Shown here: piece after piece, positions 9,357 through 18,337 of the stretch
How positions within the stretch are numbered: position 1 is the stretch's first letter
Layout of the letters: each line of letters opens with the position of its first letter
Assembly: GCA_038529355.1 (NCBI GenBank)
Contig: JBCBDU010000016.1
Coordinates: 1-64,000, forward strand
Source of the DNA: CALBPI01 sp038529355
GTDB lineage: Bacteria; Pseudomonadota; Gammaproteobacteria; Steroidobacterales; Woeseiaceae
DNA: 64,000 bases
Direction of reading: 5' to 3'
Made by a program: the position numbers and the translations under genes
The notes under the pieces: model-generated
Seen by the model: the letters and a program-made list of their open reading frames with translations, nothing else
Databases searched by the model: none
What the model was told of the DNA's origin: nothing

Positions 9357-10226
9357 TTAGCCGTTGACGGCCGCTGCGCCGCCGACGATCTCGCTGATTT
9401 CCTGCGTGATCGCTGCCTGACGCGCCTTGTTGTACTGCAACTGCAGCGAATCAATAATATCGCCCGCATTGTCGGTTGCGTTTTTCATCGCCACCATCTT
9501 CGCAGCCATTTCCGCCGCGTGGTTTTCAACCACACCTCGGTAGATCTGCGACTCGATATAGCGCATCAATACGTCATCGAGTAGCTCTGCCGCATCAGGC
9601 TCGTAGATGTAATCCCAGTACTGTTGCAGTTCGTCTTCGCTATCGATCTGGCTAACCGGCAACAGCGTTATCGTTTGCGGCTTTTGACTGATCGCGCTGA
9701 CAAACTCGTTGTGCACGAGGAACAGGCGGTCAATGTTGCTGTCCGTGTACTGATCCAGCATGACCTTGACCAATCCAAGCAAATCGTTCATCTGCGGGCG
9801 GTCGCCCAACTGCGTGACCGTTGCGAGGACGTTACCACCGAGGCGATTGAACAGCTGTACGGCCTTCGAACCTACAAGCGCCAAATCGATTTCGACACCT
9901 TTGCCCTGCCACTCAGCCATCTCGCCGATCAGCTTCTTGAACAGGTTGACGTTCAGGCCACCACACAAACCGCGGTCCGAAGACACAACGATGTAGCCGA
10001 CACGCTTGACGTCGCGCTCGTCCAGCCACGGATGCCTATAGTCCGGATTGGCTTCAGACAAATGCGCGATGACGCGACGGATGCGCTGGGCGTACGGGCG
10101 AGATGCTTCCATCTGCACTTGCGCCTTGCGAATCTTGCTCGCCGCGACCATCTCCATCGCACGCGTGATCTTCTGCGTGCTCTTCACGCTCTTGATCTTG
10201 GTGCGGATCTCTTTTTCGCTAGCCAT
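9357..10226 (-). CDS. atpG: F-type ATP synthase subunit gamma
   Basis: Subunit gamma is the rotating central stalk of F1. The 289-residue protein starts MASEKEIRTKIKSVKSTQKI, the family's coiled-coil N-terminus, and ends with the matching helix containing MKNATDNAGDIIDSLQLQYN and ARQAAITQEISEIVGGA. YIVVSSDRGLCGGLN marks the Rossmann-like core. Its length fits the family (E. coli 287). The start is an ATG; it lies 35 bases after atpA and 54 bases before atpD. Confidence 0.97.
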   Translation of the reverse strand: MASEKEIRTKIKSVKSTQKITRAMEMVAASKIRKAQVQMEASRPYAQRIRRVIAHLSEANPDYRHPWLDERDVKRVGYIVVSSDRGLCGGLNVNLFKKLIGEMAEWQGKGVEIDLALVGSKAVQLFNRLGGNVLATVTQLGDRPQMNDLLGLVKVMLDQYTDSNIDRLFLVHNEFVSAISQKPQTITLLPVSQIDSEDELQQYWDYIYEPDAAELLDDVLMRYIESQIYRGVVENHAAEMAAKMVAMKNATDNAGDIIDSLQLQYNKARQAAITQEISEIVGGAAAVNG

Positions 10227-10261
10227 GCGTCGTTCCGGTTAAAGTCTTCGGGCAGATCGGT

Positions 10262-11803
10262 CTAGTAAACGCCGGTCGTCTTGAATGCATCCAGTGCCGC
10301 ACGCATGCCGCTCTGGATCTCATCGTCGAACGCGCCGGTGTTGTTGATCTTGTCGAGCAACGACTGGTGCGACGTGCGCGCGAAATCGTGCATCGCCTCT
10401 TCGTAGGCAACCACTTTCTCAACCGGTACGTCGTCGAGATAGCCTTCGTTGGCAGCGAACAGAGACATAGCCATCTCACCCACCGACAACGGCGAATATT
10501 GCTTTTGCTTCATCAATTCGGTGACACGTTGACCGCGCTCGAGCTGCTTACGAGTGGCTTCGTCGAGATCCGAGGCAAACTGTGCAAACGCTGCCAGTTC
10601 CCGATATTGCGCCAACGCAAGGCGAACACCGCCACCCAGCTTCTTGATGATCTTGGTCTGCGCAGAACCACCCACTCGCGATACCGACAGACCCGCGTTG
10701 ATAGCAGGACGAATACCGGCGTTGAACAGATCGGTCTCGAGGAAGATCTGACCGTCAGTAATCGAGATCACGTTGGTCGGTACGAATGCCGAAACGTCGC
10801 CAGCCTGCGTTTCAATGATCGGCAGCGCCGTCAGCGAGCCGGTCTTGCCGGTTACTTTGCCGCCGGTCTGCTCTTCAACAAACTTGGCGTTAACGCGCGC
10901 AGCGCGCTCAAGCAAACGCGAATGCAGGTAGAACACGTCACCCGGATAAGCTTCTCGACCCGGCGGACGACGCAGCAACAACGAAACCTGACGATAGGCC
11001 ATAGCCTGCTTGGTCAGATCGTCGAAAATGATCAGCGCATCTTCACCGCGATCGCGGAAAAACTCGCCCATTGCCGTGCCTGAGTACGGTGCGATGTATT
11101 GCATGGCAGCAGACTGCGCCGCTGATGCGTTGACCACGATGGTGTGATCCATCGCGCCTTCTTCTTCAAGCTTGCGCACCACGGCAGCAACAGAGGAGTC
11201 TTTCTGGCCAACCGCGACATAAATACACTTAATGCCGGTGCCTTTCTGGTTGATGATGGCATCAATCGCGACAGCCGTTTTACCGGTCTGGCGATCGCCA
11301 ATGATCAACTCGCGCTGGCCGCGACCAATCGGCACCATCGCATCAATGGCCTTCAGACCGGTTTGCACCGGCTGGTCGACCGACTGACGATCGATGACGC
11401 CCGGCGCCACCTTCTCAATCGGTGATGTCTGATCCGTTTCGATCGGCGCTTTGCCGTCGATAGCTTCGCCGAGCGAGTTTACAACACGACCCAACAGCGC
11501 ATCGCCGACAGGCACTTCGAGGATACGACCCGTCGTCTTAACGGTGTCGCCTTCCGAGATGTGTTTGTAGTCACCGAGGACAACGGCGCCCACCGAGTCC
11601 TGCTCCAGGTTCAGAGCCAATCCGAAGGTATCGCCGGGGAACTCAAGCATTTCACCGTACTGAGCATCGGCAAGACCGTGAATACGCGTGATGCCATCGG
11701 ATACCGCGATGATGGTGCCGACGTCGCGCGATTCTGCGGCCGCGTCGAAATTCTTGATTCGTGCTTTGATCAGATCGCTGATCTCAGACGCTTTAAGTGA
11801 CAT
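10262..11803 (-). CDS. atpA: F-type ATP synthase subunit alpha
   Basis: Subunit alpha holds the non-catalytic nucleotide sites of F1. At 513 residues it equals the E. coli length. It shows Walker A GDRQTGKTAVAIDAI, the AYRQVSLLLRRPPGREAYPG segment and SRVGGSAQTKIIKKLGGGVR near the catalytic interface. The N-terminus SLKASEISDLIKARI contacts subunit delta. The start is an ATG with nothing closer upstream. It follows atpH by 12 bases. Confidence 0.98.
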   Translation of the reverse strand: MSLKASEISDLIKARIKNFDAAAESRDVGTIIAVSDGITRIHGLADAQYGEMLEFPGDTFGLALNLEQDSVGAVVLGDYKHISEGDTVKTTGRILEVPVGDALLGRVVNSLGEAIDGKAPIETDQTSPIEKVAPGVIDRQSVDQPVQTGLKAIDAMVPIGRGQRELIIGDRQTGKTAVAIDAIINQKGTGIKCIYVAVGQKDSSVAAVVRKLEEEGAMDHTIVVNASAAQSAAMQYIAPYSGTAMGEFFRDRGEDALIIFDDLTKQAMAYRQVSLLLRRPPGREAYPGDVFYLHSRLLERAARVNAKFVEEQTGGKVTGKTGSLTALPIIETQAGDVSAFVPTNVISITDGQIFLETDLFNAGIRPAINAGLSVSRVGGSAQTKIIKKLGGGVRLALAQYRELAAFAQFASDLDEATRKQLERGQRVTELMKQKQYSPLSVGEMAMSLFAANEGYLDDVPVEKVVAYEEAMHDFARTSHQSLLDKINNTGAFDDEIQSGMRAALDAFKTTGVY

Positions 11804-11815
11804 GTCTCGTTCCTT

Positions 11816-12382
11816 TTACTTGCTCAGCGTGGAGGACAACCGATTCAGTTGTGCCCGCACAGAGCCGTCGATGACGAAATCGCCAGCGCGGATCACCGCA
11901 CCACCGATCAGGTCTTCATCAATAGAAGTAGCTATGTTGACGTTGCTGCCCAACCGTTGGGTCAGCGCCGTTGTGATCTGCTGTTGCTCGGCATCCGAGA
12001 TAGCGGCTGCGGTCGTAATAACCACATCGACAGTCGATTGCGCCGCATCTTTCAGCGTTTTAAAGCGCGCTGCAATTTCTGGCAGCACTGTCAAACGCTC
12101 GTTCTCGATTAACACACGCAGCAGGTTTTCACCTGCACCACCGGCTTTCGCGAATGGCGCTGCCGCCGGAATATCTCCAGCACAGTCGCGCAGCAAGCCC
12201 AGCAGCGTGGCCGCATCCACCGAAGGATTGTCGGCCAGACCGGCAATGCCGTCGTTATCGGCAACGACCGCCATTGCATCGAGTGCATCGCCCCACTGGT
12301 TCAGTGCCTCACCACCGTCGGCGCTGGCCATTTCGAACAGCGCCTGAGCGTAAGGTCGGGCAAGGGTGTGCTTTTCAGCCAT
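11816..12382 (-). CDS. atpH: F-type ATP synthase subunit delta
   Basis: Subunit delta links the peripheral stalk (b subunits) to the top of F1. The 188-residue protein begins TLARPYAQALFEMA, the conserved N-terminal helix of the OSCP/delta family. Its C-terminal part has a beta-strand segment (VDVVITTAAAISD) and GGAVIRAGDFVIDGSVRAQL, the family signature. It is slightly longer than E. coli AtpH (177). The start is an ATG, 15 bases after atpF. Confidence 0.95.
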   Translation of the reverse strand: MAEKHTLARPYAQALFEMASADGGEALNQWGDALDAMAVVADNDGIAGLADNPSVDAATLLGLLRDCAGDIPAAAPFAKAGGAGENLLRVLIENERLTVLPEIAARFKTLKDAAQSTVDVVITTAAAISDAEQQQITTALTQRLGSNVNIATSIDEDLIGGAVIRAGDFVIDGSVRAQLNRLSSTLSK

Positions 12383-12397
12383 TGATGATCACCACCA

Positions 12398-12868
12398 TCA
12401 GATCTGTTTTGCCAGGTCGGCCAACAGATCACTGTGCCGCTCGCCGTCGATTTCGCGCTTCAGGATTTTCTCGGCACTGGCAATCGCCACTGCAGACACC
12501 TGACCGCGCAACTCCTCGCGCGCCTGATTGATCTCTTGCTCGATCTCCGCTTGAGCCGCTTTCAACTGACGCTCACGTTCGCGCTGACCTTCGGCCTTGC
12601 CTTCGGCAATAATCTCGTTCGCGCGCGCACGCGCCTGATCGAGAATCTCCGCGGCTTGACCACGCGCTTCACCGACCAACTCGTCGACTTTCGATTCGGC
12701 TTTCGCCAAATCCTTCTGGCCACGTTCAGCAGCAGCAAGACCGTCGGCAATTTCCTGACGACGCTTTTCAATAGCCTCGATCAGTGGCGGCCAGACTTTC
12801 CACATGACAAATCCCACAAACAGCAGGAATGTGATCATTTGGCCAATCAGACTGATATTCGGATCCAC
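12398..12868 (-). CDS. atpF: F-type ATP synthase subunit b
   Basis: Subunit b forms the peripheral stalk: one N-terminal membrane helix and a long dimeric coiled coil. Here the helix is about residues 5-25 (ISLIGQMITFLLFVGFVMWK), followed by WPPLIEAIEKRRQEIADGL and a charged Ala/Glu/Lys helix to the end. The 156-residue length equals that of E. coli. The start codon is GTG at 12866-12868; a GGAG ribosome-binding site about 10 bases upstream supports it. It lies between atpE and atpH. Confidence 0.96.
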   Translation of the reverse strand: MDPNISLIGQMITFLLFVGFVMWKVWPPLIEAIEKRRQEIADGLAAAERGQKDLAKAESKVDELVGEARGQAAEILDQARARANEIIAEGKAEGQRERERQLKAAQAEIEQEINQAREELRGQVSAVAIASAEKILKREIDGERHSDLLADLAKQI

Positions 12869-12919
12869 GGGCGATTACTCCAGGTATGCGTTTAAGGCGT
12901 ATTCAGCGACAGCTGATCT

Positions 12920-13192
12920 CTAGCCTGTGATTGCAGACAACAGCGGGTTCGCAAACAACAGCAGTGCAGCAAACGCTACGCCGATGATGGAAAGCGCATC
13001 GAGCAGACCAGCGATGATGAACATGCGGCCCTGCAACATGTTGCCAAGCTCCGGCTGGCGAGCAACGCCTTCCAGAAACTTACCGCCCAAGAGGCCAAAG
13101 CCAATACCGGTTCCCAGCGCGGCGAACGCCAGGATCATGCCGACGGCGATTGCCGTGCTGCTCTGGATTTGAGCTGCGAGTGTGAAATCCAT
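12920..13192 (-). CDS. atpE: F-type ATP synthase subunit c
   Basis: Subunit c forms the ion-translocating rotor ring in the membrane. The 90-residue protein has two membrane helices joined by the polar loop ARQPEL. The first helix has the Gly-rich GTGIGFGLLGGKFLEG; the second has the ion-binding carboxylate Asp65 in GLLDALSII, matching Asp61 of E. coli. The residues around it fit a proton ring rather than a sodium ring, which normally uses Glu plus Gln and Ser/Thr ligands. It is about 11 residues longer than E. coli AtpE at the ends. The start is an ATG. Confidence 0.97.
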   Translation of the reverse strand: MDFTLAAQIQSSTAIAVGMILAFAALGTGIGFGLLGGKFLEGVARQPELGNMLQGRMFIIAGLLDALSIIGVAFAALLLFANPLLSAITG

Positions 13193-13235
13193 GATGACTC
13201 CTAATCAAATAAACGCGAAAGCGTAATCAACAAAC

Positions 13236-14015
13236 TTAGTGTTTCTCGTAAGCGAGATTCAAATAAACAATGGTCAGCGTCATAAAGATGAACGCTTGCA
13301 GCGGGATCACAAGAATGTGATAGACCGCCCAGACAAAACCGGGTGCCCACAGCAGGTAGGCAGGCAACAGCGCGATGAGCATGAAGATCAGCTCAGCCGC
13401 GTACAGGTTGCCGAACAGGCGCAGCGCCAGCGACAATGGCTTGGCGAGCAGCTCAACGAAGTTCAGCAGCACGTTAAACGGCACCAGCAGCGGGAACTTG
13501 CCGAACGGGTGGAACAGCCACTCCGCCAGATAACCCTTGGCGCCCTTGCCTTTGAAGCTGTAAATGATGATCAGCACGAACACCGTCAGCGACAGGCTGA
13601 AGGTCGCGTTGACGTCAGCAGACGGCACAATGCGCAGATACTCAACGCCAGAGGCATGAGCTGCGATCGGCAACAAATCGACCGGCAAAATGTCGAGGAT
13701 GTTCCAGAACAGCACCAGCATGAATATCGTCAGCGCCAGCGGTGCGACAAACTCACGCGGACCGTGGAAGCCCTCTTTAACCGAGCCGTCGATGAATTCG
13801 ATGACCATCTCAACGAAGGCCTGGAACTTGCCCGGGACACCGGTCGTCGCGCGACGCGCTGCCATCCAGAAGATGCCGATGAACGCGAGGCCGCAGACCC
13901 ACGTGAACAACAACGTGTCGATGTGCAATGTGAAGAAGCCTTCACCGACCGACAAATGCTCCAGGTGGTGGGAGACGTATTCGCTGGGGGTTTGTGTATC
14001 CGCGCCGCTAGCCAT
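13236..14015 (-). CDS. atpB: F-type ATP synthase subunit a
   Basis: Subunit a forms the two proton half-channels beside the c-ring. The 259-residue protein has several membrane helices and the conserved helix with LSLALRLFGNLYAAELIFML, which holds the essential Arg. GVPGKFQAFVEMVIEF and VPSADVNATFSLSL are also typical. I start it at the ATG at 14015 (MASGADTQTPSEYVSHHLEH), which lines up with the E. coli N-terminus. An upstream in-frame GTG at 14045 would add ten residues. It lies between atpI and atpE. Confidence 0.95.
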   Translation of the reverse strand: MASGADTQTPSEYVSHHLEHLSVGEGFFTLHIDTLLFTWVCGLAFIGIFWMAARRATTGVPGKFQAFVEMVIEFIDGSVKEGFHGPREFVAPLALTIFMLVLFWNILDILPVDLLPIAAHASGVEYLRIVPSADVNATFSLSLTVFVLIIIYSFKGKGAKGYLAEWLFHPFGKFPLLVPFNVLLNFVELLAKPLSLALRLFGNLYAAELIFMLIALLPAYLLWAPGFVWAVYHILVIPLQAFIFMTLTIVYLNLAYEKH

Positions 14016-14085
14016 TCGCTTGAAGTACTCTTCGTAAACAACCACTCACGTACCGTCTCTTATATGGAGTCGGTACGCACCTTAA

Positions 14086-14463
14086 TCAATCCTGTGTGCG
14101 GGCCTGATCGACAGGCCAGCGTAGCGCCACCATGTAAACCGTTAGCGTTGCAATAAAAACGCTGACAAAAGGTACAAAGTACGCCGTAAAAAACTTCGCC
14201 ACGACACCAAACATGGCCGCCGCAGTAATCAACTTAAACACCTGCGCGCGATAAAACGCAGCCACTACTAAGCGAGGCTGCGTAGAACCGTCCCGGGAAA
14301 AGACCCGCAATGCAAACTGAAGGCTGAGCAGGGCGCTGCCAAAACCGCCGGCAAGAGCCGCGACGCTGGCTGGAACGCTGTGCAGTAGCCATAACACTGC
14401 TCCCACGCAACCGATGACAGCCTGCCACGCGATAATGCGGGCGGGGACAGCGCTTGAGTGCAC
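14086..14463 (-). CDS. atpI: ATP synthase subunit I (AtpI)
   Basis: AtpI is a small membrane protein at the head of atp operons, linked to c-ring assembly and Mg2+ transport. The 125-residue product has four hydrophobic segments, an ALAGGFGSALLSLQFALRV stretch and FYRAQVFKLITAAAMF, which fits the family (E. coli 126). The frame is open far upstream, but the GTG at 14461-14463 has an AAGGAG ribosome-binding site 8 bases away and gives the right length. Identity rests mainly on position and topology. A candidate promoter lies just upstream at 14510-14538. Confidence 0.85.
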   Translation of the reverse strand: MHSSAVPARIIAWQAVIGCVGAVLWLLHSVPASVAALAGGFGSALLSLQFALRVFSRDGSTQPRLVVAAFYRAQVFKLITAAAMFGVVAKFFTAYFVPFVSVFIATLTVYMVALRWPVDQARTQD

Positions 14464-14509
14464 CGTACAACTCCTTGGCGTCAAGCCGAGCCAACGTGAA
14501 AGCGGGCGC

Positions 14510-14538
14510 AGTATAAAGCCAATGGCGCGCCGCAGCAA
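14510..14538 (-). promoter_or_regulatory. Candidate sigma70 promoter of the atp operon
   Basis: On the minus strand TTGCTG (14538-14533) and TATACT (14515-14510) are separated by exactly 17 bases. The -10 matches consensus in 5 of 6 positions and the -35 in 3 of 6. The distance to the atpI GTG start is about 47 bases, a normal leader. Only sequence matching supports it. Confidence 0.5.
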
Positions 14539-14742
14539 ACCCGAAGTGGCTAAAAAAACGCCTATTCTGCCGGTTATGTCAGCACAAGCTGCCTGATCAC
14601 TAAATGTGAGAGTCCGGGCACAGACGCCGCCCCACCACATCAATACAGTTCAGGCTAACCCGGTCGCTAACCGACCATGAGGCCGATAACGGCGATTGAC
14701 GGCCAGGAACGACCCCAAGTCTGTGAGGATGAGACGTACCCA

Positions 14743-15591
14743 ATGACTGAAATCACCCGCGAAGAGCTTGAACGCGCCCTGCATGAACGCCAGTTGATGG
14801 TGCAATACCAGCCCAAAATGGCCCGACTGACCGGCCAGACGGATTGGGTAACCACCGAGGCCGAGGCATTGATCCGCTGGCGCCACCCGTCGCGCGGTCG
14901 CGTATCGCCACTAGAATTTCTGCCACAGGCCGTCGAGCTGGGTCTGATGCCGGCCATTGGCGAGTATGTGTTGCGACTCACGCTGCAACAACTGGTGCGC
15001 TGGCGCGAACGCGCCTTGCCGCTGAATGGCTGCGTCAATCTCGACGCCTCATTGCTGACTGATCTCGAGCTAGCGGGCGATTATGAGCGCATTGTTCGCG
15101 AATTTGGCCTGCCGTGTGATGCGATCACGTTCGAGATTGCCCAGCCCAGTATCGCCGGCGCAGAGGATGAATGCGCGATGGTGCTCTCGGCGTTGCGGCG
15201 CAAGGGCTTTCGCCTGTCACTGGATGATTTTGGCGCCGCGCGCAATTCGCTTAGCGCGTTTGGCAAGCTCGATTTCGATGAAATCAAGATTCATGCATCG
15301 CTGCTGATCCAGGCGCGCGATAACGCTATCACCCGCCAGGCGCTGGCCGCAGTGACCGGCATGGCGCATGCGCTTGGCATTACAGTCTGCGCGGAAGGCG
15401 TCGAAGATCAGGCGACGTTCGAATTTCTTAAAGAAATCCAGTGCGACAAAATGCAGGGCTATTTCATCTCCGAAGCGGTGATGCCCGACATCATCCAGAC
15501 CGCCTACCCGGCTGTCGACGCTGCCAATGCGCTGGAGGTCATCAGCGAAGGGACCGGGATGTTCCGAGCGCAGGGCGGTAAAGCGGTGTAA
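14743..15591 (+). CDS. EAL-domain protein (putative c-di-GMP phosphodiesterase)
   Basis: The 282-residue protein is almost only an EAL domain, the fold that hydrolyses cyclic di-GMP. It has EALIRWRHP (the EAL motif), VNLDAS (metal-binding Asn), FEIAQPS, LDDFGAARNSL, EIKIHASLL, CAEGVED and KMQGYFIS. The main metal and catalytic residues are kept, but DDFGTGYSSL has become DDFGAARNSL and IKID has become IKIH. Activity is therefore uncertain; it could be a c-di-GMP binder. There is no sensor domain or membrane segment. I chose the ATG at 14743, preceded by GAGGATGAG; an ATG at 14677 would add 22 residues without a good ribosome-binding site. It is divergent from atpI and convergent with parB. 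Confidence 0.85.
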   Translation: MTEITREELERALHERQLMVQYQPKMARLTGQTDWVTTEAEALIRWRHPSRGRVSPLEFLPQAVELGLMPAIGEYVLRLTLQQLVRWRERALPLNGCVNLDASLLTDLELAGDYERIVREFGLPCDAITFEIAQPSIAGAEDECAMVLSALRRKGFRLSLDDFGAARNSLSAFGKLDFDEIKIHASLLIQARDNAITRQALAAVTGMAHALGITVCAEGVEDQATFEFLKEIQCDKMQGYFISEAVMPDIIQTAYPAVDAANALEVISEGTGMFRAQGGKAV

Positions 15592-15848
15592 CTCAAACTT
15601 GCCGCCGTGTGCAACGGCAGACGCGCAGCATCGCGTTTGAGCGTGCGCGAAACGTATCAAGAGGTGCTATCGGCTGCTGATCCTACGTCAATAGTCTCTG
15701 CCAGAGCTTTCTTTTCATTGAGGTAACCACTGGCAGCGAATCTTGCTATTTCCGCGCCGGCTCAAATCGAACGAAATCGATCAAACTGCATACTGTTACG
15801 CTTGCCGCGGCTGCGCATGCACGGATTTGTGCAGCAATACAGCAGGCG
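15592..15848. other. Convergent intergenic region between EAL gene and parB
   Basis: These 257 bases lie between the 3' ends of the EAL gene and parB. I see no gene and no clear intrinsic terminator. GC content is somewhat lower in 15690-15800. Confidence 0.4.
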
Positions 15849-16763
15849 CTAGCCAATCTTGTCGAGAATGCCTTCCAACTCATCGAGACTGTTGTAGGCA
15901 ATGCTCAGGCTGCCGGCGCCGTTGCGGCCGTGGCTGACATTGACCGTTGCGCCCAGTTTGTCGGTAAGGTCCGCTTCCAAACGTACGATGTCCGGATCCT
16001 TGCGCTTCGGTGGCGGTGCTTTGCGCACTGGGGCGTTTGCCTCGCGCACGCGCTTTTCGGTTTCACGCACTGACAGCTTCTTGGCCACAACCAAACGCGC
16101 CAGCGTGGTCTGTTGTTTGCCGGCCGGCACACCGAGCAGCGCGCGCGCATGACCCATATCCAGTTGCCGCTCCGCGAGCATCTGCTGCACTTCTTCGCCG
16201 AGCTCGAGCAGGCGCAGCAAGTTGCTGACCGATGCTCGTGAGCGACCAACCGCGTCGGCGCCTTCCTGATGCGTCAGTTCAAATTCTTCGATCAGCCGCG
16301 ATAGCGCACGCGCCTCTTCGAGTGGGTTCAGATCTTCGCGCTGAATGTTTTCGATCAGCGCCATCGCAACAGCTTCGTTGTCGCTGACGTTGTGAATGAC
16401 CACCGGCACCTGCGACAGACCGGCGAGCTGCGCGGCGCGCCAGCGACGCTCGCCGGCAATAATTTCGTAGCGCTGCGTATCGTCGACTAGCGTCAACGGT
16501 CGCACCGCGATCGGTTGCACAATACCTTGCGCCTTGATCGAGTCGGCCAGCTCCTGCAGCGTGTCCTTGCGCATGTCGACACGCGGCTGATAACGGCCGC
16601 GTTGCAGCAAATCCACGCCGAGTTCGCGCAGCGTACCAGTCGGCTGTTCACCTCCGGTTGCCGGCGCTGCGGCCGGCGTGGAGGCCGGTTTCACGGGGCT
16701 GCGCGCGGCATCGCCCAGCAAGGCGCCGAGACCACGACCGAGACTTTTTCGTTTGTTCGCCAT
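15849..16763 (-). CDS. parB: Chromosome-partitioning protein ParB
   Basis: ParB binds parS sites near the origin, spreads as a CTP-dependent clamp and recruits ParA and SMC. The 304-residue protein starts KRKSLGRGLGALLGD, the usual ParA-contacting leader. The CTP-binding ParB/Srx domain includes GERRWRAAQLAGL and ENIQREDLNPLEEARAL. A helix-turn-helix follows (HQEGADAVGRSRASVSNLLR) and the C-terminal dimerisation domain ends DELEGILDKIG. The start is an ATG. It lies 41 bases downstream of parA. Likely target sites are the four parS motifs between 42450 and 43501. Confidence 0.97.
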   Translation of the reverse strand: MANKRKSLGRGLGALLGDAARSPVKPASTPAAAPATGGEQPTGTLRELGVDLLQRGRYQPRVDMRKDTLQELADSIKAQGIVQPIAVRPLTLVDDTQRYEIIAGERRWRAAQLAGLSQVPVVIHNVSDNEAVAMALIENIQREDLNPLEEARALSRLIEEFELTHQEGADAVGRSRASVSNLLRLLELGEEVQQMLAERQLDMGHARALLGVPAGKQQTTLARLVVAKKLSVRETEKRVREANAPVRKAPPPKRKDPDIVRLEADLTDKLGATVNVSHGRNGAGSLSIAYNSLDELEGILDKIG

Positions 16764-16804
16764 GACGTTAAAACTTGCGTTAGCTGCGTAGTGGAACCGC
16801 CACC

Positions 16805-17596
16805 CTATTGCGCTGCAGCCTGCGCTGCAAGCGACTCTTCGCGCCGTATGATTTCACCAGCCAGTGCCAGATAGGCCAAGGCACCTCGGGAGTGGCGATC
16901 ATGGGCCAACACCGGACGACCGAAACTGGGGGCTTCGGCCAGCCGTACATTGCGGGGAATAATCGTGCGATAGACCTTGTCGCCGAAGTGTTCATGCAAT
17001 TGCGCGGACACATCATTGGCCAGGTTATTGCGCGGATCGAACATCGTGCGCAGCAAGCCGTACAGTTCGATATCCGGATTCACCGTGTCGCGCACCTGCT
17101 CGATCGTACCGAGCAACGCCGTGAGCCCTTCGAGTGCGTAGTACTCGCACTGCATCGGAATCAACACGCCCTGCGCAGCGGTCAATGCGTTAATCGTCAA
17201 CATATTGATCGACGGCGGGCAATCGATCAGCACAAAGTCATACATGCCGAGCACCGGTGCTAGCGCTTTGCGCAGCCGCAACTCGCGGCCGATTTCCTGC
17301 AGCAACTGCACTTCGGCTAACGTCAGGTCATCATTGCCGGGCAACACTGCGAAACCGCTATCAGGTGCGGCGATGATCGTATCGGCCGCGCTGGCTTCGT
17401 TCAGCAATACATCGCACGCAGAGCGCTCGAGCTGCATCTTGTCGATGCCGCAACCCATCGTCGCGTTACCCTGCGGGTCAATGTCCACCAACAGCACGCG
17501 CCGCTGCGTCGCCGCCAGCGATGCTGCCAGATTGACACTGGTAGTTGTTTTGCCGACGCCGCCCTTCTGGTTGGCGATGGCCAGTACTCGAGTCAT
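16805..17596 (-). CDS. parA: Chromosome-partitioning ATPase ParA
   Basis: ParA is the Walker-type ATPase that moves ParB-parS complexes along the nucleoid. The 263-residue protein shows the deviant Walker A NQKGGVGKTTTSVNLA (residues 8-23), VDIDPQGNATMGCG, DFVLIDCPPS and the C-terminal GRPVLAHDRHSRGALAY that contacts DNA/partner. There is no N-terminal HTH, as in chromosomal ParA/Soj. The start is an ATG, 31 bases after rsmG and 41 bases before parB, so rsmG-parA-parB is one probable unit. Confidence 0.97.
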   Translation of the reverse strand: MTRVLAIANQKGGVGKTTTSVNLAASLAATQRRVLLVDIDPQGNATMGCGIDKMQLERSACDVLLNEASAADTIIAAPDSGFAVLPGNDDLTLAEVQLLQEIGRELRLRKALAPVLGMYDFVLIDCPPSINMLTINALTAAQGVLIPMQCEYYALEGLTALLGTIEQVRDTVNPDIELYGLLRTMFDPRNNLANDVSAQLHEHFGDKVYRTIIPRNVRLAEAPSFGRPVLAHDRHSRGALAYLALAGEIIRREESLAAQAAAQ

Positions 17597-17627
17597 CGGA
17601 TGCTCCGAAACAGCGGCCGCGAACCGG

Positions 17628-18263
17628 TTACGCCGGGGTTAGCGTCACGATGTGACGCACTCCATCTACAAAGGGTACCACTACCGGTTCGGCCTTGGCG
17701 TGCCAACCAGCTCCCAACTCGGCTAATTCCTGCTCGGCAACATGACCCTTCATCGCGAGCAGCTTGCCGCCCGGCGCGAGCAGATGGCCACACCAATCAG
17801 CAATCTGGCGCAATGATGCGAACGCGCGGCTGGTGATCGTCGCAAACCCTGCCGGTGCGTCGAAATGCTCAACGCGCGAATGCATCGTGGTGACATTGCC
17901 AAGCGCCATAGCCGCGGCAGCCTGATTGACGAAGCGCAGCTTCTTGGCATGCGAGTCAAGCAGCGTAAACGCAAGCTCTGGTGAACACAGCGCCAGCGGC
18001 AGGCCCGGAAAACCGCCGCCGGTTCCGACATCCAACACCGGCCCCGAGGTGACATAACGATGCAGACTCAGACTGTCGAGCACATGCTTATCAATCATCT
18101 CGACCGGCTCCTTGATGGCTGTCAGGTTGTAGGCCTTGTTCCAGCGCGCGAGCAGCTGCACCAGCACAACCAGACGCTGCGCCTCGCGGGCCGCAAGCGG
18201 CACCTCGAGTTGTGCCAGCCCTGCAGTCAGGCGATTCAATAATTGCGTGTCGCTCGTCGTCAT
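17628..18263 (-). CDS. rsmG: 16S rRNA (guanine(527)-N7)-methyltransferase RsmG
   Basis: RsmG methylates G527 of 16S rRNA using S-adenosylmethionine. The 211-residue protein has the typical WNKAYNLTAIKEPVEMIDKH stretch, the SAM-binding LDVGTGGGFPGLPLAL and TSRAFASLRQ. I use the ATG at 18263; an in-frame ATG at 18275 would add four residues. Neither has a strong ribosome-binding site. Unusually, an intrinsic terminator ends only 8-20 bases upstream of these starts, so expression must come from read-through or a promoter inside the upstream gene. Confidence 0.95.
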   Translation of the reverse strand: MTTSDTQLLNRLTAGLAQLEVPLAAREAQRLVVLVQLLARWNKAYNLTAIKEPVEMIDKHVLDSLSLHRYVTSGPVLDVGTGGGFPGLPLALCSPELAFTLLDSHAKKLRFVNQAAAAMALGNVTTMHSRVEHFDAPAGFATITSRAFASLRQIADWCGHLLAPGGKLLAMKGHVAEQELAELGAGWHAKAEPVVVPFVDGVRHIVTLTPA

Positions 18264-18282
18264 GATGCGCAGCATAGCCAAT

Positions 18283-18315
18283 AAAAAGCCCCGACGCGCC
18301 TGCGCGCGCCGGGGC
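18283..18315 (-). terminator. Intrinsic terminator after the OmpA-like gene
   Basis: Bases 18288-18299 pair with 18304-18315 (GCCCCG with CGGGGC at the outside, then five more pairs after one A-C mismatch), leaving a four-base loop. On the minus strand the hairpin is followed by five Us from 18287-18283. It lies 22 bases beyond the stop codon of the OmpA-like gene and directly before rsmG. Confidence 0.85.
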
Positions 18316-18337
18316 CTTGCTTTGCAGCAGTCGCTAT

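Noticed and set aside
13239..14156. 305-residue open frame on the plus strand opposite atpB
   Set aside because: Composition (Gln, Arg, His, Glu rich) is that of the complement of a membrane-protein gene; no domain is visible.
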